Assembly: GCA_002281855.1 (NCBI GenBank)
Contig: NCHQ01000021.1
Coordinates: forward strand, 1 to 64,000
Length of the DNA stretch: 64,000 nucleotides
Direction of reading: 5' to 3'
From: Rhodospirillales bacterium 24-66-33
GTDB taxonomy: Bacteria > Pseudomonadota > Alphaproteobacteria > Reyranellales > Reyranellaceae
A program made the translations under genes and the position numbers. Under the pieces are notes generated by a model. That model saw only the letters and a program-made list of their open reading frames with translations, had not been told where the DNA came from and searched no databases. Position 1 is the stretch's first letter; each line of letters begins with the position of its first letter. Below are positions 50,247 through 59,993 of this stretch, in pieces.

Positions 50247-51821
50247 CTATTTTTTGGTGATGTTCCACATCACCGGCACGGGGCCGGGCAGCCAGCCGCT
50301 GATGCGGTCCTTGCGATAGGCGCCGAACGCCTTGTACTGGCCGAGCACGATGTACGTGGCCTGGTCCATCACCCGGTCGGAGACGGCCATGGCGATCTCC
50401 TTCCGCTTGGCCGGGTCGACTTCCTTGGCATAGGACGAGCGAAGCTTCTCCACCTCGGGATCGCACGGCCAGCCGAACCAGGCCTTTTCGCAGGCACCGC
50501 TGGTGAAGGAATTGCCGGCCGGGCTTTCGGCACCGACCGTGACGGTGGTCGTGTAGAAGATGTTCCAGCCGCCTTGCGCCGGCGGATCCTTCTTGGCGCG
50601 GCGCGTCACGACCGTCTGCCAGTCCATCGACTGCAGGTCGACCTTGAAGCCGACCTTCTCGAGCGCCTGCTTGCCGACCGGCGGAAGCTGGTTGGCGGAG
50701 AGCAGGTCGGTCGCATGCATCATGACGATCGGCGTGCCGTCATAGCCGCTTTCCTTCAGGAGCTGGCGCGCCTTCTCGAGATCGGGTTTGACCAGCAGGT
50801 TGCCGTAGCTCTTCTCGTAGGGCGAGCCGCACACCAGCGGCGCATTGCAGACCCGGTAGATCTCGGGATCGCCCACCTGGGCGCGCAGGAAATCCTCCTG
50901 GGCGATGGCATACATCGCCGCCTGCCGGGCCTTCAGGTTGTTGAACGGCGGGTGTAGGTGATTGAGGCGCATGATGATCTGGCTGCCCTGCGCGTTCCAG
51001 CCGTAGAGCTCGATGTTCTTTTCGGCCTTCAGCAGCGGGAAGAGATCGGGCACCGGAAGTTCGATCAGGTCGATCTCGCCCTGGACCAGGGCATTGACCG
51101 CCGTGCTCGGGTCGGCGATCGCCAGCCATTCGACGCGGTCGACCTTCACCACCTTGCCGCCGGCCAGCATCGAGGGCGGCTCGGGGCGCGGCTTGTACTT
51201 GGTGTTCTTGACGTAGACGACCTTCTCGCCGGGCTTCCACTCGTCCTTCTTGAAGATGAACGGACCGGAGCCGGTGTAGTCGTCGATCTGCTTGAACGGG
51301 TCGGTCTCGGCGACCCGCTTGGGCATCATGAAGGTAGAGGGCTTGCCCAGCGCCTCGAGGACGAGGCCGAACGGCTCCTTGAGGACGATCTGGAAGGTCT
51401 TGGCGTCGATGGCCTTGATCGTGGCGAGGGCGGCCGCCATCTGCTGACCGATGGGGTCGCGGGCGGCCCAGCGCTTGATCGAGGCGACGCAGTCCTCGGC
51501 CGTGACCGGCTGACCGTCGTGCCATGCCAGGCCGTCGCGCAGCGTGAAGGTCCAGGTCAGCTTGTCGGCCGAGGCCTCGTACTTGTCGACCATCTGCGGC
51601 TGGATGCGCAGGTCTGCATCCTGGGCGAACAGCGTGTCGTAGATCATGTAGCCGTGGTTTCGGGTGATGAAGGCGCTCGTCCAGATCGGGTCGAGGACCT
51701 TCAGATCGGAATGGGCGACCATCTTCAGGGTCTGTGCCGAGGCCGGGGCCGCGACCGCCGCCGCTGCCGTCGACAAGGCGAGACAGGCCGCGACCTGTCG
51801 CAATTTCCGCATAACGTGCAT
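50247..51821 (-). CDS. Family-5 ABC substrate-binding protein, duplicate B
   Basis: 524 residues; same domains and signal peptide as duplicate A. Against it, three residues are missing near 162 (P-S-T-F-M-M-P) and substitutions are scattered (for example A-S-A-D-K-L for V-S-A-D-K-L, N-H-L-H-P-P kept, A-C-E-K-A-W for G-C-E-K-A-W), so the copies have begun to diverge but both look functional. The 70-bp gap upstream to the divergent dioxygenase gene is likely the original arrangement; duplicate A carries only a scrap of that dioxygenase. Confidence 0.93.
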   Translation of the reverse strand: MHVMRKLRQVAACLALSTAAAAVAAPASAQTLKMVAHSDLKVLDPIWTSAFITRNHGYMIYDTLFAQDADLRIQPQMVDKYEASADKLTWTFTLRDGLAWHDGQPVTAEDCVASIKRWAARDPIGQQMAAALATIKAIDAKTFQIVLKEPFGLVLEALGKPSTFMMPKRVAETDPFKQIDDYTGSGPFIFKKDEWKPGEKVVYVKNTKYKPRPEPPSMLAGGKVVKVDRVEWLAIADPSTAVNALVQGEIDLIELPVPDLFPLLKAEKNIELYGWNAQGSQIIMRLNHLHPPFNNLKARQAAMYAIAQEDFLRAQVGDPEIYRVCNAPLVCGSPYEKSYGNLLVKPDLEKARQLLKESGYDGTPIVMMHATDLLSANQLPPVGKQALEKVGFKVDLQSMDWQTVVTRRAKKDPPAQGGWNIFYTTTVTVGAESPAGNSFTSGACEKAWFGWPCDPEVEKLRSSYAKEVDPAKRKEIAMAVSDRVMDQATYIVLGQYKAFGAYRKDRISGWLPGPVPVMWNITKK

Positions 51822-51891
51822 GATTTACTCTTTACCCTTCTGCAACACCAAAAACTCACACAGGCTTCCACGAGCCGACGAGGAACAAGCA

Positions 51892-52653
51892 ATGTCGATG
51901 CCGACCATCTTCGTGTCCCACGGAGCGCCGACACTGATCCTGAGCGACGCGCCCGCGCGCACATTCCTGGCGGGCCTCGGCCAGCAATTTCCGCGCCCGA
52001 CGGCAATTGTCGCAGTGTCGGCGCACTGGGACACGGACGTGCCTGTCGTCTCGGTGGCCCGCAAGCCCGATACGATCCACGATTTCTACGGGTTCCCGGA
52101 GGCGCTCTACCAGTTGCGATATGCCGCGCCCGGTGCACCGGCGCTCGCCGAGAAAGTCGCGAAGCTTACAGGCGCCGCGCACGATCATCGCGGACTCGAC
52201 CATGGCGCCTGGGTGCCGGCGATGCTGGCCTGGCCCGAGGCCGACATCCCGATCTTCCAGCTCTCGGTGCAGCCGGCGCTCAGTCCGGCGCACCACATCG
52301 CACTCGGACGCAAGCTCAGCTCCCTCCGCGAAGAGGGCGTGCTGGTCATGGGCAGCGGCAGTGCGATCCACAATCTGCGCGCCCTGGTGCGCAGCGAGGA
52401 CGCCTCGGAGCCCGAGCCCTGGGCGCAGGCCTTCGACGACTGGCTGGCCGATACGCTGGAGAGGGGCGACGAGGCGGCTCTTGCCGACTATCGCGCCCGT
52501 GCCCCCTATGCCCGGGAGGCCCATCCGACCGACGAGCACCTGCTGCCGCTGCAGGTTGCCTACGGCGCGGCGGGCGAGGGCGCCCGGGGCCGGGCGCTCC
52601 ATCGGAGCTTCACCTTGGGGAACCTGTCGATGGCCGCCTACGCGTTCGGGTAG
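51892..52653 (+). CDS. LigB/DODA-type extradiol ring-cleavage dioxygenase (YgiD-like)
   Basis: 253 residues. V-S-H-G-A-P-T (H10), V-S-A-H-W-D (H45), G-S-G-S-A-I-H-N-L (H160) and T-D-E-H-L-L-P-L (H216) are the conserved histidines of the 4,5-DOPA/LigB family, which opens catechol rings with Fe(II) or Zn; G-L-D-H-G-A-W-V-P is the family block around 102-109. GAGGA precedes the ATG at 51892. The true substrate is unknown; YgiD itself accepts L-DOPA. It is divergent from the binding-protein gene and convergent with the Calx-beta gene. Confidence 0.9.
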   Translation: MSMPTIFVSHGAPTLILSDAPARTFLAGLGQQFPRPTAIVAVSAHWDTDVPVVSVARKPDTIHDFYGFPEALYQLRYAAPGAPALAEKVAKLTGAAHDHRGLDHGAWVPAMLAWPEADIPIFQLSVQPALSPAHHIALGRKLSSLREEGVLVMGSGSAIHNLRALVRSEDASEPEPWAQAFDDWLADTLERGDEAALADYRARAPYAREAHPTDEHLLPLQVAYGAAGEGARGRALHRSFTLGNLSMAAYAFG

Positions 52654-52666
52654 GCGCGCTCGGCCT

Positions 52667-55600
52667 TCAAATCATGAGGTCGTAGTGGTGCGCCGCATGC
52701 GCGGTGTCCAGGGCCGCAGCCCATTCCGCGACGGCGCTGGCATCCTTGGCGGCGATGTTGGCCAGTGAGAGCTCCGCGAGCGAGACGTCGGTCAGCTTGT
52801 AGGTCTGGTTGTTGCCTTCGATGGTGATGACGGTGGAGCCGTTCGCTTCGGCGATGGAGAAACTGTCCTTGGCCATCCAGCTGAAGTCGAGCGTGTCGAG
52901 GGCGGTGTCGAAATCGATCGTCTTGTTGGTGCCCCAGGCCCAGGTGATCGCGAACGTATCGGCCTTTCCATTGCCGACATGGCCCTGGTCCGGCTCGCGA
53001 TCGTCATTGACGATGGTGCCGACGGCGGTCGCATCGGCAATGGTGGCGCCGCTGGCATTGGAGAGGGTGACCGCGAAGGTCTCGTTCCCCTCGAACACGG
53101 TGTCGCCGCTGATATCCACGTGGACCATCTTCGAGGTCTCGCCGGCGGCGAAGGTGACGGTGCCGCTGGAGGCCACGTAGTCCGAGCCGGCGGTCGCGGT
53201 GCCATTGGAGGTGGAATAGGCCACCGTCACGGGCCCCGAGGCGGCCTTGTCGAGGGTCACGGTGAACATGAAGTGGGCGTGCTCGCCATTGCCCTCGGCG
53301 ACCGCGAGGTCGGCGATGGACAGGGCCGGCAGGACCGGCGCGCCGTCGTCGTCGAGGATGGTCCCGGTGGCGGTGCCGTCGGCGATCGTCGCGCCGGCGG
53401 CGTTGGAGAGGTTGAGCGTGAAGGTCTCGTTGCCCTCGGCCAGCACGTCGCCCTTGATGTCCACATGAACCATCTTGGAGGTCTCGCCCGCCGCGAAGGT
53501 GACGGTGCCGCTGCTGGCCACATAATCCGGGCCGGCGGTCGCCGTGCCGTTGGCGGTTGAGTAGGCCACCGTCACCGGACCGTCGGCAGCCTTGTCGAGT
53601 GTGACCATGAACATGAAATGAGCATGGCCGCCATTGCCTTCCGCCACCGAGAGGTCGCCGATGGAGAGCGCGGGAAGGGCACCGCCCTCGTTTCCGGTCA
53701 CGCCGTCGGTCGCCCCGGACGCCCCCGCCACCGTGCCTCCGCCGGCAATGGGCAGGTTGAAGTCGACGATCTGGGCGTTCGATGCCAACCCCATGCCGAT
53801 CTTGCCGGACAGGTCGTCCTCGCGCACCTGGGTGAAGGTGAACTCGAAATTGGTGGGGGAGAGGTTGGCGCGGGTCACGCCGAGCAGGATGAGCTTCTGG
53901 CCCGTGCTGAGATCGGCGATGACCACCCCTTCGCTGCTGTCTGTCATCGAGAGGTTTTCGCGGCTGCCATAGAATTTGAAGCTCACCACGTCGGTGGCGG
54001 GATCGAAGGTGACCCGGTCCACCTGGCCTGCTTCATGGGAGCGCATATAGACGGTGTCGGGGGCGAGCACCGGTCCGTTCTCCCACGCCAGCGCGCCGCT
54101 CAGTGCCTCGCGCAGATGATTGTTGTCGATGTATTCGAAATTCTCGACCGAGAGGTCGGCAAGGCGGACGCCCTGCACGATGACCGTCTCGCCGCTCCAC
54201 GGGCTCCTGAAGCCGAAGCCCTGGGGCGTGTCGATAATGATGAAGGAATGGATGTTGGCGTTGCCGAGGTCGATCCTGTCCACCGCCGGATCGAAGCCGA
54301 CGATATCGGCGCCGCTCACGGAGTTGACGAGCCAGACCTTGCCGGTTCCGGTGCCCGGATCCTGCTGCGTATCGTCGTCGGTGATCTGCCCGACCGCCGC
54401 GGAGTCGGCAATGGTTGCGCCGGTGGCATTGGAGAGGGTGAGCGAGAAGGTCTCATTCGCCTCCACCGCGGTGTCGCCGTTGACGACCACATGCACCATC
54501 TTCGAGGTCTCGCCGGCCGCGAAGGTCAGCGTTCCGGTGAGCGCGGCATAGTCGGACCCTGCCGCCGCGGTGCCATTGGCGGTGGCGTAGTTCACCGTCA
54601 CGGGCCCGGTGGCAGCCTTGTCGAGCGTGACGATGAACATCAGCTCGGCGGTGCCTGAATCCCCTTCGCGCATTGCGACATCGCCCACCGAGAGTGCGGG
54701 CACTGTCGGCGCCGTATCGTCGTTGGTGAGGGTGCCGGTTGCCGAGCCGTCGGCGATGGTGGCGCCGGCGGCATTGGCGAGGCGGATGGTGAAAGCCTCG
54801 TTGCCCTCCGCTGCGGTATCGCCCTTGACCGTCACCTGGATGGTCTTCGACGTTTCCCCCGCCGCGAAGGTGAGGGTGCCGTTGGCGGCAACGTAGTCGC
54901 TACCGGACGTGGCGGTGCCGTCCGCCGTCGAGTAGGCGACCGTGACCGCGCCGGCTGCTGCCGCGGACAGGGTCACGGTGAAGGTCATGAGCCTGGTGCC
55001 GGAGTTGCCCTCCTGCACCGACACGTCGGCAATGGACAGGCTGGGCACCGCCGGCGCCGCCGCGTCGAAGGCCGAGTCCCATTTCTGGATCGCGCTCGCG
55101 TCCTTCGCGCGGATATTGTCCATGCTCAGCTCGGCGAGCGTCACGCCGTCGAGCCTGTAGGTCTGGTTGTTCCCGATGATGGTGATGACGACCGAGCCGC
55201 CCACCTCGGCGATGGAAAAATTGTCCTTCTGGAACCAGCCGAAATCGAGAACGTCGAGGTCGGGGTCGAAGGCGAGGACGGAATTGGTTCCCCACATCCA
55301 GCTGATGGTGGTCACGGTGGCCGCGCCGTCGCCTCCGGTCTCTCCGCCGCCACCCGGCTGTCCGCCGCCGGTGGAGCCGCCGTCCGCCTGGGTGCCGTCC
55401 CAGCCTGCATAGTCGGAGACGGTGCCGTCATTGTTGAAATCGTCGTGCCAGAGCTCCTCGGCGAAGGCGAGTGTCTTGGCCGACTCGTGGGCGGCGATGA
55501 GCGTCGAATAGCTCGGCGTGTCGTAGGCGCCGAACTGCTGGATGTATTTGAGGATGGAGGTGCCGTATTCGTCGGCCGAGGCGCTGCCATTGTTGAGAAG

Positions 55601-56137
55601 GTCCAGCGTGCCCCAGGCCCCGCGCAGATGGGCGGCGGCGAGAATGCCGGTGAGGGTGAGCGTCACGGTGACGCTCTGCCCGTTGGTGTCCACATATGTG
55701 CGCTGGGTGCCGATCAGCGCGTCGAGGCTGGTGCCCTTCGCCTCGAGCCCGCTCTCGATGACGTCGAGGTTGTAGCCGAAGGCATCGAGGATGATGGCTT
55801 CCTGGATGTCGGTCTTGAGCGTGGCGAAGCTGTCGACGCCGTTCTTGCCGGTGAAACGGCCGGTCCAGAGGTTGCCGGTGTTATCCAGATAGTAACCGAG
55901 GTCGATCAGCAGCGGCTCGCCGAACTGATAGCCGACGAAGCCCAGCGAATTCACGGAGGTGTACTGCATGTCACGCCAGGAGAGATCGCCGGCCTGATAG
56001 GCATTCCAGTTGGCATCGCCCACCCAACTCCGGATCTGGGCCTCGGTGATCTGTCCCGAAAGATAGCGGTCGTAGTCGACACCCGATTCGAACGCCCGCA
56101 GCGCGTCCAGAAACCCCGTGAAAGTTCCGTTCGACAT
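52667..56137 (-). CDS. Large Calx-beta repeat protein, probably secreted
   Basis: 1156 residues. Residues 1-250 are a unique alpha/beta region with an EF-hand-like loop D-F-N-N-D-G-T-V-S-D near 233-242, followed by a Gly-rich linker (251-271). Four Calx-beta domains lie at about 365-473, 480-588, 822-930 and 937-1045, each with Y-S/A-T-x-x-G-T-A and F-A-A-G-E-T-S-K and ending in N/D-D-D. A second module (W-G-T-N, D-F-G-W, N-N-Q-T-Y-x-L) occurs at about 276-357 and 1061-1143, and two looser relatives at 600-690 and 694-790. No Sec signal, membrane helix or RTX nonapeptide is seen; type I secretion through a C-terminal signal is a guess. GGGGGAGG precedes the ATG. Confidence 0.85.
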   Translation of the reverse strand: MSNGTFTGFLDALRAFESGVDYDRYLSGQITEAQIRSWVGDANWNAYQAGDLSWRDMQYTSVNSLGFVGYQFGEPLLIDLGYYLDNTGNLWTGRFTGKNGVDSFATLKTDIQEAIILDAFGYNLDVIESGLEAKGTSLDALIGTQRTYVDTNGQSVTVTLTLTGILAAAHLRGAWGTLDLLNNGSASADEYGTSILKYIQQFGAYDTPSYSTLIAAHESAKTLAFAEELWHDDFNNDGTVSDYAGWDGTQADGGSTGGGQPGGGGETGGDGAATVTTISWMWGTNSVLAFDPDLDVLDFGWFQKDNFSIAEVGGSVVITIIGNNQTYRLDGVTLAELSMDNIRAKDASAIQKWDSAFDAAAPAVPSLSIADVSVQEGNSGTRLMTFTVTLSAAAAGAVTVAYSTADGTATSGSDYVAANGTLTFAAGETSKTIQVTVKGDTAAEGNEAFTIRLANAAGATIADGSATGTLTNDDTAPTVPALSVGDVAMREGDSGTAELMFIVTLDKAATGPVTVNYATANGTAAAGSDYAALTGTLTFAAGETSKMVHVVVNGDTAVEANETFSLTLSNATGATIADSAAVGQITDDDTQQDPGTGTGKVWLVNSVSGADIVGFDPAVDRIDLGNANIHSFIIIDTPQGFGFRSPWSGETVIVQGVRLADLSVENFEYIDNNHLREALSGALAWENGPVLAPDTVYMRSHEAGQVDRVTFDPATDVVSFKFYGSRENLSMTDSSEGVVIADLSTGQKLILLGVTRANLSPTNFEFTFTQVREDDLSGKIGMGLASNAQIVDFNLPIAGGGTVAGASGATDGVTGNEGGALPALSIGDLSVAEGNGGHAHFMFMVTLDKAADGPVTVAYSTANGTATAGPDYVASSGTVTFAAGETSKMVHVDIKGDVLAEGNETFTLNLSNAAGATIADGTATGTILDDDGAPVLPALSIADLAVAEGNGEHAHFMFTVTLDKAASGPVTVAYSTSNGTATAGSDYVASSGTVTFAAGETSKMVHVDISGDTVFEGNETFAVTLSNASGATIADATAVGTIVNDDREPDQGHVGNGKADTFAITWAWGTNKTIDFDTALDTLDFSWMAKDSFSIAEANGSTVITIEGNNQTYKLTDVSLAELSLANIAAKDASAVAEWAAALDTAHAAHHYDLMI

Positions 56138-56279
56138 GACAACCTCCCCCGCAAACTCAGGTACCGACGTACGCTGCCGCCGATATGCATAGACCGTGCC
56201 CTAAGATCATAACGGTTCGATGTCACACCTGTCGAAGGCCCCGCTGTCGCTCGCGAATTGCCTCAGGGCGTGCTGCAAT

Positions 56280-56310
56280 AAAAAACGGGAGCGCTTTCGC
56301 GCTCCCGTTT
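56280..56310 (-). terminator. Rho-independent terminator of the pur-bolA-grxD operon
   Basis: Twelve-base arms AAACGGGAGCGC (56283-56294) and GCGCTCCCGTTT (56299-56310) with a TTTC loop, followed on the minus strand by a T-run (A at 56280-56285). It lies 28 bp past the grxD stop and marks the end of the operon beginning with purC. Confidence 0.92.
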
Positions 56311-56338
56311 GGGTCTGAAACCAGGAAAGGTGGGCTGC

Positions 56339-56680
<342 letters not shown>

Positions 56681-56735
56681 GATCGATCTCCGTGGGGCGC
56701 CACCGGGGGCGCGGGGGTGTCTGAATATAGGGCGG

Positions 56736-56972
56736 TCAGGGCCTTTGCGCCATGGTGGTCAGCTTCAGCGCATGGAGAACGCCCCCCATGCGGCCGCCCA
56801 GGGCACCGTAGACCATCTGGTGCTGCTGGATCTTGGATTTGCCGGCAAAGGCCGGGGAAACGACCGTGGCGGCATAGTGGTCGCCGTCGCCGGCGAGGTC
56901 CTGGATCTCGACCTCGGCGTTTGGGATGCCTTCCTTGATCAGGCGAACGATGTCGTCGGCGTGCATCGGCAT
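56736..56972 (-). CDS. BolA family protein
   Basis: 78 residues, the size of the short BolA/IbaG group. A-D-D-I-V-R-L-I-K-E-G-I-P-N-A-E-V-E-I-Q-D, then G-D-G-D-H-Y-A-A-T-V-V-S and K-I-Q-Q-H-Q-M-V-Y-G-A-L-G-G show the fold, including the histidine expected to ligate a shared [2Fe-2S] cluster (Q-Q-H-Q). An ATG two codons later (56966) is an alternative start. Encoded between purL (22 bp) and grxD; it most likely forms a heterocomplex with that glutaredoxin in iron-sulfur or iron regulation. Confidence 0.93.
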   Translation of the reverse strand: MPMHADDIVRLIKEGIPNAEVEIQDLAGDGDHYAATVVSPAFAGKSKIQQHQMVYGALGGRMGGVLHALKLTTMAQRP

Positions 56973-56994
56973 GGGACGATCCTTTTCCTTGGCC

Positions 56995-59250
56995 TCAGAC
57001 GGCGCTGTTCATGTAGCCGGGGAGCCAGTTCTCATGGGCGTCGCGCAGCTCCTGGAGCGGCAGGCCGACGAGCCCGTCGACCGTGATATCCGGCCCGCCG
57101 GAATAGCCCAGCAGCACGGCAGGGACGCCGGCCTTGCGGGCGGCCTCGACGAGGGCCGGGCCGTCGTCGGTGGCGATCAGGTAGCGGCCCTGGTCCTCGC
57201 CGTAGAGATAGGCGTGGGGGGCGACGTCGGTCGCCGGCAGCTTGATGCAGGCGCCGGTGTCGCCCGACAGGCACATCTCGGCGAGCGCCACGAGCAGGCC
57301 GCCGTCGGACAGGTCGTGGCAGGCATGGACGCGGCGGCCGACGATCTCGCCGCGCACGAAGTCACCATTGCGGCGCTCGACGGCGAGATCGACCGGCGGC
57401 GGCGCGCCTTCCTCGCGGCCGTGCAGCTCGCGAAGATAGATCGACTGGCCGAGCCAGCCCTTGGTCTCGCCGATCAGCACCAGCGCGAGGCCGGACTGGA
57501 CGAGGCGCGAGCCGGCGGAGGTCGCGATGTCATCGATCACGCCCACCGCGCCGATGGTCGGAGTCGGCAGGATCGGTCGGCCTTCGGTCTCGTTGTAGAG
57601 CGAGACGTTGCCCGACACGACGGGGAAGTCGAGCGCGGTGCAGGCCTCGGCCATACCCATGATGGCGCCGGCGAACTGGCCCATGATCTCGGGCTTCTGC
57701 GGATTGCCGAAGTTCATGTTGTCGGTGACGGCGAGCGGTCGGGCGCCCACGGCGGTGATGTTGCGCCAGGCCTCGGCCACGGCCTGGCGGCCGCCGGTCT
57801 CGGGATGGGCCTGCACGTAGCGCGGCGTGCAGTCCGAGGTCATGGCGAGGCCCTTGTGGCTTGCGGGCTTCGGCGCCCCCGGCACGCGCACCAGCGCCGC
57901 GTCGCCGCCCTGCGGGCGGATCGCCGTATTGCCCATGATGAGATGGTCGTACTGGTGCCAGATCCACGCCTTGCTGGCGAGGTCGGGGCAGCTCATCAGG
58001 GTGAGCAGCGAGGCCTTCCAGTCGGTCGGAGCGGGCACTTGCGAGGCGGCCAGTTCGGGCGGCAGCGGCGTCAGGGTCCACGGCCGCTCGTACATCGGCG
58101 CCTCGGTGACCAGCGGCGGGATCGGGATGTTGCCCACCACGTCGCCGTGCCAGGTCAGCACCATGCGCTCGGTGTCGGTCAGGTGGCCGATCACGGCGAA
58201 GTCGAGTTCCCACTTCTCGAAGATCGCGCGCGCCTGGTCCTCGCGACCGGGCTTGAGCACGATCAGCATGCGCTCCTGGCTCTCCGACAGCATGAGCTCG
58301 TAGGGATTCATGCCGGTCTCGCGCATTGGCACCTTGTCGAGTTCCATGACGAGGCCCAGCCCGCCCTTGGCCGCCATCTCGAACGAGGAGGAGGTGAGGC
58401 CGGCCGCGCCCATGTCCTGGATGGCGATGATGGCGTCGGTCGCCATCAGCTCGAGGCAGGCTTCCAGCAGCAGCTTCTCGACGAACGGATCGCCGACCTG
58501 CACGGTGGGCCGCTTGCTCTCGCTGTCCTCGTTGAACTCGGTCGAGGACATGGTGGCGCCGTGGATGCCGTCGCGACCCGTCTTGGAGCCGACATAGACC
58601 ATCGGATTGCCGATACCGGCGGCCGCCGCATAGAAGATCTTGTCGGTGGCGGCCACGCCCACGGTCATGGCGTTGACCAGGATGTTGCCGTTGTAGGCGG
58701 CATGGAAGTTGGTCTCGCCGCCGACGGTGGGAATGCCCATGCAGTTGCCGTAGCCCGCAATTCCGGCCACGACGCCCGACACGAGGTGGCGGGTCTTGGC
58801 ATGCTTCGGGTCGCCGAAGCGCAGCGCGTTGAGGTTGGCCACCGGCCGCGCGCCCATCGTGAAGACGTCGCGCAGGATGCCGCCCACGCCGGTCGCCGCG
58901 CCCTGGTAGGGCTCGATGTAGGAGGGATGGTTGTGGCTCTCCATCTTGAAGATGGCGGCCTGGCCGTCGCCGATGTCGATGACGCCGGCATTCTCGCCCG
59001 GGCCCTGGATGACCCACGGCGCCGTGGTCGGCAGCTTCTTCAGCCAGACCTTCGAGGACTTGTAGGAGCAGTGCTCGCTCCACATGGCCGAGAAGATGCC
59101 CAGCTCGACCATCGTGGGCGTGCGGCCCATGATCTTGAGCAGGCGTTCGTACTCGTCCGGGGCCAGACCGTGCTCGGCCACGATCTGCGGCGTGATCTCG
59201 GGCTCGTTCGGCAGCTTTACGGGCGGGTTCTTTTCGGGGGCGACGGTCAC
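56995..59250 (-). CDS. purL: Phosphoribosylformylglycinamidine synthase II (PurL, small type)
   Basis: 751 residues. Starts at the GTG at 59250 after AAGGA (V-T-V-A-P-E-K). M-E-S-H-N-H-P-S near 85-92 holds the catalytic histidine; G-A-A-T-G-V-G-G-I-x-R-D, S-D-C-T-P-R-Y and the duplicated AIR-synthase domains follow. Its size shows that it lacks the glutaminase domain, which is supplied by PurQ, with PurS bridging. It makes FGAM from FGAR, ATP and ammonia. It lies 25 bp after purQ. Confidence 0.98.
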   Translation of the reverse strand: MTVAPEKNPPVKLPNEPEITPQIVAEHGLAPDEYERLLKIMGRTPTMVELGIFSAMWSEHCSYKSSKVWLKKLPTTAPWVIQGPGENAGVIDIGDGQAAIFKMESHNHPSYIEPYQGAATGVGGILRDVFTMGARPVANLNALRFGDPKHAKTRHLVSGVVAGIAGYGNCMGIPTVGGETNFHAAYNGNILVNAMTVGVAATDKIFYAAAAGIGNPMVYVGSKTGRDGIHGATMSSTEFNEDSESKRPTVQVGDPFVEKLLLEACLELMATDAIIAIQDMGAAGLTSSSFEMAAKGGLGLVMELDKVPMRETGMNPYELMLSESQERMLIVLKPGREDQARAIFEKWELDFAVIGHLTDTERMVLTWHGDVVGNIPIPPLVTEAPMYERPWTLTPLPPELAASQVPAPTDWKASLLTLMSCPDLASKAWIWHQYDHLIMGNTAIRPQGGDAALVRVPGAPKPASHKGLAMTSDCTPRYVQAHPETGGRQAVAEAWRNITAVGARPLAVTDNMNFGNPQKPEIMGQFAGAIMGMAEACTALDFPVVSGNVSLYNETEGRPILPTPTIGAVGVIDDIATSAGSRLVQSGLALVLIGETKGWLGQSIYLRELHGREEGAPPPVDLAVERRNGDFVRGEIVGRRVHACHDLSDGGLLVALAEMCLSGDTGACIKLPATDVAPHAYLYGEDQGRYLIATDDGPALVEAARKAGVPAVLLGYSGGPDITVDGLVGLPLQELRDAHENWLPGYMNSAV

Positions 59251-59275
59251 GACACGTCCTTCATCAAAGCGGGCC

Positions 59276-59968
59276 TCACGAAAGCGCCTCGACCATGCCC
59301 TCGAACAGGGCCTTGCCGTCGGTGCCGCCGAACATCGGCTCCACCGCATTCTCGGGATGGGGCATCAGGCCCAGCACCGTCTTGGTGCCGTTGAAGACAC
59401 CGGCGATGTTGCTGCTGGAACCATTGGGATTGCCGCGTCCGTCGACGATCGAGCCGTCGGGGCCGCAGTAGCGGAAGGCGATCTGGCCGCGATCCTCGAG
59501 CCGCTTCATCGTGTCGGCGTCGGCGAAGTAGTTGCCCTCGGCATGGGCCACCGGCACCTTGATCACCTGGCCAGCCTGGTAGCGGTTGGTGAACAGGCTC
59601 TGGCTGGTCTCGACCCGGAGGTGGACGTCGGCGCAGACGAACTTGAGGTGCGAGTTGCGCATCAGGGTGCCCGGCAGCAGGCCCGCCTCGGTCACGATCT
59701 GGAAGCCGTTGCAGATACCAAGCACCGGCACGCCCTGCGCGGCGCGCTTCTTGACCTCGGCCATCACCGGCGACTGCGCGGCCATCGCGCCGCAGCGCAG
59801 ATAGTCGCCGTAGGAAAAGCCGCCCGGCACCACGATCAGGTCGACCTTCTCGAAATTGCCGTCGCCATGCCACACCATCTGTGGCCGGCGCCCGGTAACC
59901 AGCTCGATCGCCTGCGCCACATCGCCTTCGCGATTGGAACCGGGGAAGACCAATACAGCTGCTTTCAT
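59276..59968 (-). CDS. purQ: FGAM synthase glutaminase subunit PurQ
   Basis: 230 residues, class-I glutamine amidotransferase. Triad: C86 (L-G-I-C-N-G-F-Q), H204 and E206 (M-P-H-P-E-N-A). F-P-G-S-N-R-E-G-D near the start and P-G-G-F-S-Y-G-D-Y-L-R-C-G-A are PurQ marks. It supplies ammonia to PurL. Upstream lies a 148-bp gap filled by a palindromic repeat, which is odd within an otherwise tight operon. Confidence 0.98.
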   Translation of the reverse strand: MKAAVLVFPGSNREGDVAQAIELVTGRRPQMVWHGDGNFEKVDLIVVPGGFSYGDYLRCGAMAAQSPVMAEVKKRAAQGVPVLGICNGFQIVTEAGLLPGTLMRNSHLKFVCADVHLRVETSQSLFTNRYQAGQVIKVPVAHAEGNYFADADTMKRLEDRGQIAFRYCGPDGSIVDGRGNPNGSSSNIAGVFNGTKTVLGLMPHPENAVEPMFGGTDGKALFEGMVEALS

Positions 59969-59993
59969 CTCCGTCCGTCCCTACCTGCAAGGC

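Noticed and set aside
52792..55412. The repeated DNA in this stretch as a CRISPR or satellite array
   Set aside because: The periodicity is long and imperfect and corresponds to Calx-beta domains of about 109 residues in a single open frame; there are no short identical repeats with unique spacers.
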